A DNA stretch of 64,000 nucleotides from Lentzea aerocolonigenes (GTDB lineage Bacteria; Actinomycetota; Actinomycetes; Mycobacteriales; Pseudonocardiaceae), in the NCBI RefSeq assembly GCF_000974445.1, contig NZ_BBOJ01000014.1:372001-436000 (forward strand), given 5' to 3'. Below, piece after piece: positions 53,188 through 59,944 of the stretch (its first letter is position 1; every line of letters starts with the position of its first letter). Under the pieces are notes generated by a model that had not been told where the DNA came from, searched no databases, and saw only the letters and a list, made by a program, of their open reading frames with translations. A program made the position numbers and the translations under genes.

Positions 53188-54045
53188 GTGGTCATCGATC
53201 TGCACACCCATTCGTCCGAGTCCGACGGCACCGACAGTCCTGCCGAACTGGTGAGGGCTGCGGCGAAAGCCGGGCTCGACGCGGTGGCGATCACCGACCA
53301 CGACACGGCGGCCGGCTGGGCCGAGGCCGCTGCCGCACTGCCTCCTGGCCTGCGGCTCGTGCGCGGAGCCGAGCTGTCGTGCGCGTGCCCTGACGGCCGC
53401 GGCCGCACGATCACCGTGCACCTCCTCGCGTACCTCTACGACCCGACGCACGCGGCGTTGATGGCCGAGCAGTCGCGGTTGCGGGAGGAGCGCCGCTACC
53501 GGCTGCAGAAGATGGCCGAGATGATGAAGGCCGACGGGTTCCCCATCGACCCGGTCGACCTGATGGCGCGGCTGCCCTTCGACGCGCCCGCGGGCCGTCC
53601 GCACCTGGCGCAGGCGCTGATCCGCGCCGGCATGGTCGAGTCGGTGGACGAGGCCTTCGCGACGTACCTGACCGGTGGGCGTTATTACGTGGGGCGCACC
53701 GACACGCCCGTCGAGCGCGCCATCGAGATGATCACCGAGGCTGGCGGCGTGACGGTGCTGGCGCATCCCTTCGCGGTGTCGCGCGGCCCGATCGTGACGG
53801 CGGACGTCGTGCGTTCGTTGACTGCCGCCGGGCTGGCGGGCATCGAGGTGGACCACCCCGATCACGATGCTGCCACCCGTGAGTCGTTGCGGTCGCTGGC
53901 GTCGTCGCTGGGGCTGATCGTCACCGGGTCGAGTGACTACCACGGCACGAACAAGACGGTGCGGCTCGGCGCGGAGACGACGGCGCCGGAGATGCTGGAT
54001 GCTCTGGCCGAGCGGGCGACCGGCGGCAAGATCCTCGTGGGGTAG
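53188..54045 (+). CDS. PHP-domain phosphoesterase
   Basis: The 285-residue protein has the PHP motifs: DLHTHSSESDGT at residues 4-15, ITDHDTAAGW near 35, a Glu/His pair in GAELSCACP, AHPFAVSRG at about 193, and the terminal SSDYHG at about 251. These coordinate a metal cluster used in 3',5'-nucleoside bisphosphate phosphatases or 5'-3' exonucleases of the YciV/RNase AM type. The start of the MarC gene follows its stop directly. Confidence 0.9.
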   Translation: MVIDLHTHSSESDGTDSPAELVRAAAKAGLDAVAITDHDTAAGWAEAAAALPPGLRLVRGAELSCACPDGRGRTITVHLLAYLYDPTHAALMAEQSRLREERRYRLQKMAEMMKADGFPIDPVDLMARLPFDAPAGRPHLAQALIRAGMVESVDEAFATYLTGGRYYVGRTDTPVERAIEMITEAGGVTVLAHPFAVSRGPIVTADVVRSLTAAGLAGIEVDHPDHDAATRESLRSLASSLGLIVTGSSDYHGTNKTVRLGAETTAPEMLDALAERATGGKILVG

Positions 54046-54663
54046 GTGGCGTCAGTGTTCAACTTGCGGCTGTTCATCGAGGCCTCGATCACGCTGCTGG
54101 TGATCATGGACCCGCCCGGCACCGTGCCCGTGTTCCTGGGCCTGGTGGGCCGCAAGTCGCGAGACGCGCGCAAGCGGGCCGCGCGGCAGGGTGTGCTGGT
54201 GTCGTTCCTGGTGATCACGTTGTTCGCGGTGGCGGGCAACTCGATCCTGGCGTACATGCACATCGGCATCCCCGCCCTGCAGGGCGCGGGCGGGTTGCTG
54301 CTGTTGCTGATCGCGCTGGACCTGCTGACCGGCAAGGGCGCGACGCAGCATCCCGAGGTCGAGGACGTGAACATCGCCCTGGTGCCGCTGGGCACGCCGC
54401 TGCTGGCAGGCCCCGGCGCGATCGCCGCGACGATCGTGTTCGTGCGTCAGGCCGACGGTTGGGGCTCTTACCTCGCGTTGGCCGCGGCGATCGTGGCCGT
54501 GCACCTGATCCTGCTGGGGACGCTGCGGTCCGCCGGCCTGCTGATCAAGGTGTTCAAGGAGAGCGGGATCCTGCTCATGGCCAAGATCGCCGGTCTGCTG
54601 CTGGCCGCGATCGCCGTGCAGCTGGTGGCGTCGTCGGTGCAGGGCTTCATCTCTGGCGCTTAA
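54046..54663 (+). CDS. MarC family integral membrane protein
   Basis: The 205-residue protein has six TM helices with the family sequence ITLLVIMDPPGTVPVFLGL in the first and PLGTPLLAGPGAIAATIVFV in the middle. The function of MarC/UPF0056 proteins is unknown. The GTG begins immediately after the TAG of the PHP gene, so they are co-transcribed; GTG at 54055 is an alternative. It overlaps the convergent ArsC-like gene by 4 nt. Confidence 0.88.
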   Translation: MASVFNLRLFIEASITLLVIMDPPGTVPVFLGLVGRKSRDARKRAARQGVLVSFLVITLFAVAGNSILAYMHIGIPALQGAGGLLLLLIALDLLTGKGATQHPEVEDVNIALVPLGTPLLAGPGAIAATIVFVRQADGWGSYLALAAAIVAVHLILLGTLRSAGLLIKVFKESGILLMAKIAGLLLAAIAVQLVASSVQGFISGA

Positions 54664-54962
54664 CGCTCGATGTGCGCCTTGTCGCCGTCGATGATGATGG
54701 GGCGCTCGATGAGGCTCGGGTTGGCGACCATGTGCGCGATCCACTTGGCGCGGTCGTGCTCCAGCAGCTTCGGGTACGCCGCTTCCTTCGTGCGCGCGAT
54801 CTCCCACGGCTCCTTGTCGAGGAGCTTCAGGACGTGGTCGAGCTCCTCGGCGGTGGGGGCGTCGTCGAGGTAGCGGCGTTCGGTGTACTCGATGCCCTCG
54901 TCGTCGAGGCGAAGCTTTGCGGCGCGGCTCTTGGAGCAGCGCGGGTTGTGCCAGATCTCCAT
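54660..54962 (-). CDS. ArsC/Spx-family protein (arsenate reductase-like)
   Basis: The 100-residue thioredoxin-fold protein has IWHNPRCSKSRAA at residues 3-15, where Cys9 would be the redox residue, and RPIIIDGDKA near the C-terminus, as in ArsC/YffB proteins. It is shorter than classical ArsC (about 115-140), so a reductase role on arsenate is uncertain. The ATG at 54962 fits the family N-terminus; an upstream extension is not coding. Confidence 0.85.
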   Translation of the reverse strand: MEIWHNPRCSKSRAAKLRLDDEGIEYTERRYLDDAPTAEELDHVLKLLDKEPWEIARTKEAAYPKLLEHDRAKWIAHMVANPSLIERPIIIDGDKAHIER

Positions 54963-55059
54963 GCCCCGAAATGTAGCGACCGACTTCCGGGCGAACTCGT
55001 CGCCATCTCGGAGCAGGGGCGATCCGAAACTGTCAGGGGTGCTGAGTAACTTGGTTGGG

Positions 55060-55896
55060 GTGGAACAACTCGGCTTCGACTTCGGTGTACAGCCCCGTCG
55101 GCTGGTGCGCGTCACGCCCGCGAAGCTCGCGACGTGGACGGACTGCCCGCGCCGCTTCCGCATGACGTACCTGGACCGCCCGACCCCACCCCGCGGCGGC
55201 GCCTGGGCGCACAACACACTGGGCGCGGTGGTGCACAACGCCCTGAAGGCGCTGTTCGACCTGCCGGTGGAGAAGCGCACGCCGGACCAGGCCGTGGCGC
55301 TGGTGAGCAGGCAGTGGAAGTCCGAGGGTTTCCGCGACGTGGACCAGGCCGCCGAGTACAGGTCGCGCGCGCAGCGGTGGGTGCACGACTACGTGGCGGG
55401 GTTGGACGTCGCCTTCGAGCCGCTCGGCGTGGAGCGCTGGGTGTCCTCCCCGACCGAGCGAATCGTGGCCGAGGGCCGCGTGGACCGCATCGACTACCGC
55501 GACGGCGAACTCGTGATCGTCGACTACAAAACCGGCCGCCACGTCCTGACCTCCGACGACGCCCGCGGCTCCCAGGCACTGGCCCTCTACGCCCTGGCGG
55601 CCCGCCGAACGCTGCGCAAACCGTGCCGCCGCGTGGAACTCCACCACCTGCCGTCGGGCTCGGTGGCGGTCTGGGAACACACGGAGGAGTCGCTGGCACG
55701 GCACGTCCGTCGCGCGGAGGAAGCGGCGGACGAGATCGACCTGGCCACGGAGACGCTGAAGGCCGGCGGGGATCAGGAGATCCTGTTTCCGCCGGTGACG
55801 GGGCGGCAGTGTCAGTGGTGCGATTTTCGGCGGAGTTGTCCGGAGGGGCAGGCGGCGGCGCCTTCGTTGGAGCCGTGGGATTTGCTGGCTCCGTGA
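55060..55896 (+). CDS. RecB-family PD-(D/E)XK nuclease with Cys cluster
   Basis: The 278-residue protein has the RecB/AddB-like nuclease core: LATWTDCPRRFRMTYLDRP at about residues 25-43, GAVVHNALKALF at about 55, and the catalytic GRVDRIDYRDGELVIVDYKT at about 145-165 (D-x..D-Y-K). Cys in DCPRRF and three C-terminal cysteines (CQWCDFRRSCPEG) fit a 4Fe-4S cluster that pins the ends. It is a stand-alone nuclease without helicase domain, probably in DNA repair. The GTG start at 55060 lies downstream of GGGG. Confidence 0.88.
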   Translation: MEQLGFDFGVQPRRLVRVTPAKLATWTDCPRRFRMTYLDRPTPPRGGAWAHNTLGAVVHNALKALFDLPVEKRTPDQAVALVSRQWKSEGFRDVDQAAEYRSRAQRWVHDYVAGLDVAFEPLGVERWVSSPTERIVAEGRVDRIDYRDGELVIVDYKTGRHVLTSDDARGSQALALYALAARRTLRKPCRRVELHHLPSGSVAVWEHTEESLARHVRRAEEAADEIDLATETLKAGGDQEILFPPVTGRQCQWCDFRRSCPEGQAAAPSLEPWDLLAP

Positions 55897-56094
55897 GGGG
55901 CGGCCAGTCGGGGGCGGCGGGGCTTGGTGGGGCGGCTGGTGGTGCGGTCGCCGGAGGTTGCTGGCTTGTGGGGTGGCCGCCTTGGTCGGAGTCTCTGGGA
56001 GTTGCCGGCGCCCGTGAGAAGGCTGAGGCTGCGTAGGAGCCCTGATGAGCGGCGAGCGGTGCGGCTTTTGCCGTGGTTGTTTGGAGGGTCGCCG

Positions 56095-56115
56095 GGCCCT
56101 GGCCGCCCCAGGGCC
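56095..56115. terminator. Hairpin GGCCCTGG / CCAGGGCC
   Basis: The 8-bp perfect stem with a 5-nt loop lies in the 242-bp gap between the nuclease and the small membrane gene. It may be a terminator for the nuclease. No other gene is supported in this gap. Confidence 0.4.
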
Positions 56116-56138
56116 AGCGGCCCCGTAGGGTGGCTGGG

Positions 56139-56441
56139 GTGGACGTGGAAGCAGCAAAGCGGCCGTCGCGGACCTACGGAATCCTGCGTGCCGTGAGCGG
56201 TGTGCTCGCGGTGGGCTTGGTGCTGCTCGCACTGGGGAACATCGGCGTCCAGTTCTACGCGAACTCCCGCGACCTGCCCGGACCCGGCACGTTGTCGGTC
56301 ACGGCGCACGTTGTGGCGGCGCTGTTCGCCGTGGCGGGCCAGATCGTGGCTGACCGGTACGCGGACTGGAGGGCGCCGGTGGCGTCGCTCGTGGTGCTGG
56401 CGGTGGCGGGCGCGACTCTGTGGACGTTTTGGTGGGCTTGA
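56139..56441 (+). CDS. Small three-TM membrane protein, 3' end abutting an IS605-type element
   Basis: The 100-residue protein has three hydrophobic helices (VSGVLAVGLVLLALGNIGVQ, LSVTAHVVAALFAVAGQIVA, VASLVVLAVAGATLWTFWW). The TGA stop at 56439-56441 lies exactly where the IS605 right end begins (TTGACATCC), so the last codons or the stop may have been supplied by the element. The GTG start at 56139 is chosen from an upstream-extended frame. The function is unknown. Confidence 0.65.
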   Translation: MDVEAAKRPSRTYGILRAVSGVLAVGLVLLALGNIGVQFYANSRDLPGPGTLSVTAHVVAALFAVAGQIVADRYADWRAPVASLVVLAVAGATLWTFWWA

Positions 56442-57690
56442 CATCCTCTCCGCTCTGAAGGGCGGAGATTCCCTCCACGCTGCGCGTGGATCGCGCCGCG
56501 TGTGGGTGGGTTACCGCTTCATGGCGCGGTGCCGACATGGATGCCGGTCTTATCTGCGCTCCACGGTCGTTTGAGTTGTCCGCCTGCCCGGCGGCCAACA
56601 CGTTCTTGGCGGCGTTGATGTCCCGGTCGTGGGTGGCGCCGCACGGGCACGTCCACGACCGCACGGACAGCGGTTTCGGCCCGTCGATCCGTCCGCACTG
56701 CGAGCACGTCTGCGACGTGGGTGTGAACCGGTCGATCCGGGCGAACACGCGTCCGTACCTCGCCGCCTTGTACTCCAGCATGCCGGTGAAGCCGGACCAC
56801 CCGGCGTCGTGCACGGACTTGGCCAGCCTCGTGCGGCCGAGACCGGCCACGCACAGGTCCTCGACGTACACCGCTTGGTTGTCGCGGATGATCGCCGTGG
56901 ACAGCTTGTGCTGCCAGTCCCGCCGCGTGTCAGCCACCCGCGCATGCGCGCGGGCGACCTTCACGACAGCCTTCTTGCGGTTGTTGGAGCCCTTGACCTT
57001 GCGGCTCACTGCTTTCTGCAACCGCGCCAGCCTGCGGGCCGCCTGCCGCAGGAACTTCGGCGCGGTCACCTTCGTGCCGTCCGAGAGCACCGCGAAATGC
57101 GTCAGCCCCAGGTCGATACCGACCTCGGACCCGGCCGCCGGCAACGTCTCGTCCTCCTTCGTCGTGACGACGAAGGAAGCGAAGTACCGCCCGGCCGCGT
57201 CCTTGATGATTGTGACCGAGGACGGTTCGGCCGGCAGCTGACGCGACCAGCGCACGGGAAGGTCGCCGATCTTCGGCAATCGCAACCGCCCGTTGCCCAG
57301 CACTGTGAACCGGGCGTTGCGGGTGAACCGGATGGCCTGCCGGTTGTCCTTGCGGGACCGCAACCGCGGCGGGGCGACCTTGCGGCCCTTGCGGGTGCCC
57401 GTGACCGAGGCGAAGAAGTTGCGGTACGCGGTGTTCAGATCCGCCAGCGACTGCTGCAACACCACCGCCGACACCTCACCCAGCCACGCCCGCTCCGGCG
57501 TCGCCTTCGCCAGCGTGATGACCCGCTTGGACAATTCACCGTCCGAGGGGTACGGCTCACCGTGCTCATGGGCGGTCCGGCGTGCGCGCAGCGCGTCGTT
57601 GAACACCACCCGCGCACACCCGAAGGTCTGCGCCAGCGCGTCCCGCTGACTGGGCTCCGGGTAGACGCGGAAGTTGTACCGCAGCTGCAC
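56299..57690 (-). CDS. tnpB: TnpB: RNA-guided nuclease of an IS200/IS605 element
   Basis: The 463-residue protein has the TnpB layout: N-terminal RuvC-associated helical part, OrfB-type conserved core and a split RuvC nuclease with all three acidic residues, Asp in GIDLGLTHFAV, Glu in YVEDLCVAGL and Asp in HDRDINAAKN. The zinc finger CSQCG..CPCG is intact. The GTG at 57690 begins VQLRYNFRVYPEPSQRD. Near the C-terminus, GISALQSGEDVK is encoded by the right-end hairpin, and about 45 further residues are read through into the flanking gene (antisense) before a stop at 56299. TnpB uses a guide RNA from the right end. It is intact while its tnpA is not. Confidence 0.9.
   Translation of the reverse strand: MQLRYNFRVYPEPSQRDALAQTFGCARVVFNDALRARRTAHEHGEPYPSDGELSKRVITLAKATPERAWLGEVSAVVLQQSLADLNTAYRNFFASVTGTRKGRKVAPPRLRSRKDNRQAIRFTRNARFTVLGNGRLRLPKIGDLPVRWSRQLPAEPSSVTIIKDAAGRYFASFVVTTKEDETLPAAGSEVGIDLGLTHFAVLSDGTKVTAPKFLRQAARRLARLQKAVSRKVKGSNNRKKAVVKVARAHARVADTRRDWQHKLSTAIIRDNQAVYVEDLCVAGLGRTRLAKSVHDAGWSGFTGMLEYKAARYGRVFARIDRFTPTSQTCSQCGRIDGPKPLSVRSWTCPCGATHDRDINAAKNVLAAGQADNSNDRGAQIRPASMSAPRHEAVTHPHAARSTRSVEGISALQSGEDVKPTKTSTESRPPPPAPRATPPAPSSPRTGQPRSGPPRRTAPPQRAP
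56448..56467 (-). repeat. Right-end hairpin / omega-RNA region
   Basis: CTCCGC and GCGGAG form a 6-bp stem around an 8-nt loop. On the minus strand it lies in the 3' part of tnpB and would be the 3' end of the omegaRNA scaffold. The guide would be read from the flanking sequence beyond about 56440. Confidence 0.65.
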
Positions 57691-57716
57691 GACCTGACCG
57701 TATCGGATTGACCCAA

Positions 57717-58132
57717 ATGACGGATCTCGCGGGTGTTCGTACCGGCGAGCACCCCATATTCGAGCTACAGGCACACTTGGTTTCGCGACGAAGTACCGGC
57801 ACAAGGTGTTCAGTGACCGGCATCTGACCCGGCTGGAAGAGATCATGTGAGCGGTCTCCGCCGACTTCGAGATCGAACTGGCCGAGTTCAACGGCGAACA
57901 CAACCACGTGCACCTGCTCGTGAACTTTCCGCCCGAGGTCGCGGCCTCGAAGCTGGTCAACTCCCTCAAGGGCGTCTCGTCCCGCCGGATGCGGCAGGAA
58001 TTCCCCGAACTCGCCTGCCACTACTAGCGGGCACAACGCCTGTGGTCGGGCTCCTACTTCGCCGATTCGGCCGGCGGCGCCGCGATCTCCGTACTGCGCC
58101 AGTGCATCGAGCAGCAAAGCCGACCGGTCTGA
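57717..58132 (+). pseudogene. tnpA: Degenerate IS200-type Y1 transposase TnpA
   Basis: Reading ATG at 57717 gives MTDLAGVRTGEHPIFELQAH, then one missing base after LV shifts the frame. The next frame gives FATKYRHKVFSDRHLTRLEE, a TGA at 57848-57850, then the HUH region EFNGEHNHVHLLVNFPPEV and NSLKGVSSRRMRQ, a TAG at 58025-58027 where a Trp is expected (HYxRAQRLWSGSYF), and SVLRQCIEQQ. The catalytic tyrosine of the Y1 family, normally RQYIEQQ, is a cysteine here. The gene thus has a frameshift, two stops and a lost catalytic residue, so it cannot encode an active transposase. Confidence 0.9.
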
Positions 58133-58179
58133 TCAGGACACGTCCGGCCGTGACCGGCCTCCCGCGCGAGCCTTCACCA

Positions 58180-58195
58180 CCGGGCTGAAGCCCGG
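58180..58195. repeat. Left-end hairpin of the IS605-type element
   Basis: CCGGGC-TGAA-GCCCGG is a perfect 6-bp stem with a 4-nt loop, 47 bp after the pseudo-tnpA. IS605-type left ends carry such sub-terminal hairpins for TnpA recognition. Confidence 0.65.
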
Positions 58196-58302
58196 CGCAC
58201 CGGCCCGCATTACCGGTAGCCCGGTCGGCCTGACGGCGGGGACCGGGGCGAGGAGTTCGCTGGTTCTGGCCAGTGTGACGTGGGGACCGGCTGGCAAAGG
58301 GC

Positions 58303-58947
58303 TCACGCGCTCGCCGCGTCGCTCTTGATCAGGCCGTTCCTCAACGCCGCCATCAGCGCCTGCGCCCGGTTCGAGGCTCCCAGCTTCTCGTACAGGCGGG
58401 ACACGTAGGTCTTGGCCGTCGAGGGGGAGACGTACAGCGTGCGGGCGATGGCCGGGATGGACACGCCGTCGCGCAGGAGCATGAGCACCTCGCGTTCGCG
58501 TGGGCTCAGGGCCAGGCGGGCTGCTGTGGACTGGCGGCGGGCCATGGCGGTGGCCAGGCCCGCTGCGGTGAAGGACGAGGCTGCCACTGCGGCGTGTCTG
58601 ATGGCGCAGAGGATTTCTTCCACCGGGGCGGTCTTGCCCACGAAGGCCGAGGCGCCGGTTTCCAGGGCTCGGAACAGCACGTCGTCCTCGCCTTGGGCGG
58701 TCAGCACGACTATGCCCAGCGCCGGGTAGCGGTCGCGGAGGTCGCGGGCCAGGCGGAGGCCGTCGGCGTCGGGGAGGCCCACGGCCACCGTCACGACGTT
58801 TGGGGAGGCTGCCGCGATCACGTCTGGGGCCTCGGCTGCTGTGCTCGCCTCCGCGACCACCTCCAGGTCGGGGTGCGCGGCGGCGAGCGTTGTCAGGCCG
58901 AAGCGGGTGAGCGTGTGTCCGTCGACGACGACAACTTTGATCGCCAT
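58303..58947 (-). CDS. LuxR-type regulator with a degenerate (pseudo-)receiver domain
   Basis: The 214-residue protein looks like a NarL-family response regulator: receiver at about 1-120 and LuxR HTH at about 145-205 (LSPREREVLMLLRDGVSIPA and AIARTLYVSPSTAKTYVSRL). In the receiver the usual phospho-acceptor Asp is Ala (VTVAVGLPDADG instead of VLLDxxLPDxDG), and the second acidic residue of the N-terminal pair is Gly (VDGHTL). The switch Thr and Lys (VVLTAQ, VGKTAP) are kept. It cannot be phosphorylated in the usual way. GAGAGGGGGC precedes the ATG. It follows the tad genes on the same strand. Confidence 0.87.
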   Translation of the reverse strand: MAIKVVVVDGHTLTRFGLTTLAAAHPDLEVVAEASTAAEAPDVIAAASPNVVTVAVGLPDADGLRLARDLRDRYPALGIVVLTAQGEDDVLFRALETGASAFVGKTAPVEEILCAIRHAAVAASSFTAAGLATAMARRQSTAARLALSPREREVLMLLRDGVSIPAIARTLYVSPSTAKTYVSRLYEKLGASNRAQALMAALRNGLIKSDAASA

Positions 58948-58962
58948 GAGTCGCCCCCTCTC

Positions 58963-58976
58963 GTTGAAGGTTCAAC
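58963..58976. promoter_or_regulatory. Palindrome upstream of the pseudo-receiver regulator gene
   Basis: GTTGAA-GG-TTCAAC is a perfect inverted repeat with 6-bp arms, 15 bp before the ATG of the regulator. It may be an autoregulatory operator. Confidence 0.4.
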
Positions 58977-59055
58977 CCGCATGTCGTATCGGACGTCTCC
59001 GTTGGTTACACCGAAGGGACCAATAGAGCCTTTGGTCCCATCGGGGTAGGGGCTG

Positions 59056-59943
59056 TCAGAGGCTCGTCAGGACTCGGGCGATGCTGATCACGCCTGGGCC
59101 GATGATGATGACGAACATGGCCGGGAACAGGCACGCGATCAGCGGGAACAGGATTTTCACCGGGACCTTCTGGGCCTGTTCCTCCGCTCGCTGGCGGCGG
59201 CGGACGCGCATTTCGCGGGCCTGTTCGCGCAGAACCGCGGCGATCGGGACACCAAGTTCACCCGCTTGAGCGAGGGCCGAGACGAACGATCGGAGCTCCG
59301 GGACGGTGGTTCGTGCGGTCAGGGCGCGCAGGGCCTCGTTGCGCGACTTGCCGATCTGCATCTCCTGCAGGACGCGGGCGCACTCCTGGGCCAGCGGGCC
59401 CGCGGTGTTGCGGGCGACCTGGGCCAGGGCCGCGTCGAAGCCCAGGCCTGCCTCGACGCACACGGTCAGCATGTCGAGGGCGTCCGGCAGCGCTCGCCTG
59501 ATCAGGGTCTGGCGCTTCTGGCCCGCGTTGAGCAGCAGCAGGTCGGGCAGGAAGAACCCGAAGACCGCGCCGACCGCCAGGCCGGTGATCAGCCAGCCCG
59601 CCGAACGGAGGCCCAGCACGCCACCGAGGCCGGCGCCTACCAGCAGGCAGAGGCCCTTGGCGGCGAGCACTCGGTCCGGGGTCCAGGTCGGCGGGTTGCC
59701 GGCCAGGTCGAGGCGGCACTGCAGCCGGTTGGTCACGCCGGCCGGGGACAGCCTCAGCGCGATCAGCCGCAGCCAGCTCGGCGAGACGACGGCGGCCTGG
59801 TCGGTCGAGACGACGGACGCCGAGTAGCTCGTCTCGATCAACGCCAGGGAGCCGGCGGCCGTGACGCGCGGCTTCAGCACGATGGCGACGACGCCCAGGG
59901 CGAGAGCGAGCAGAAGGCAGCCCAGTCCGATGACAAGCGCCAT
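59056..59943 (-). CDS. tadC: Tad secretion inner-membrane protein TadC
   Basis: The 295-residue protein has an N-terminal TM segment, a central T2SSF (GspF-like) domain (about 130-290, with LPDALDMLTVCVEAGLGFDA) and TM helices at both ends. It forms the platform of the type IVc (Tad) pilus system with TadB. ATG is 1 nt after the VWA-TadB stop, so the genes are co-translated. No pilin, TadE or TadF gene follows in this direction. Confidence 0.88.
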   Translation of the reverse strand: MALVIGLGCLLLALALGVVAIVLKPRVTAAGSLALIETSYSASVVSTDQAAVVSPSWLRLIALRLSPAGVTNRLQCRLDLAGNPPTWTPDRVLAAKGLCLLVGAGLGGVLGLRSAGWLITGLAVGAVFGFFLPDLLLLNAGQKRQTLIRRALPDALDMLTVCVEAGLGFDAALAQVARNTAGPLAQECARVLQEMQIGKSRNEALRALTARTTVPELRSFVSALAQAGELGVPIAAVLREQAREMRVRRRQRAEEQAQKVPVKILFPLIACLFPAMFVIIIGPGVISIARVLTSL

Positions 59944-59944
59944 G

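Larger units (their letters stand above)
56440..58200. mobile_element. IS200/IS605-family element, tnpA decayed
   Basis: The element contains divergent tnpB and a pseudo-tnpA, with 26 bp between their starts. The right end has TTGACATCC plus the 56448-56467 hairpin; the left end has the 58180-58195 hairpin. The exact borders are inferred from hairpins, since IS605-type insertions leave no target duplication. It lies between a small membrane gene and the tad regulator. Confidence 0.8.

Noticed and set aside
55924-56196. 90-residue plus-strand frame after the RecB-like gene
   Set aside because: Arg/Gly/Pro-rich composition and overlap with the better supported membrane protein gene.
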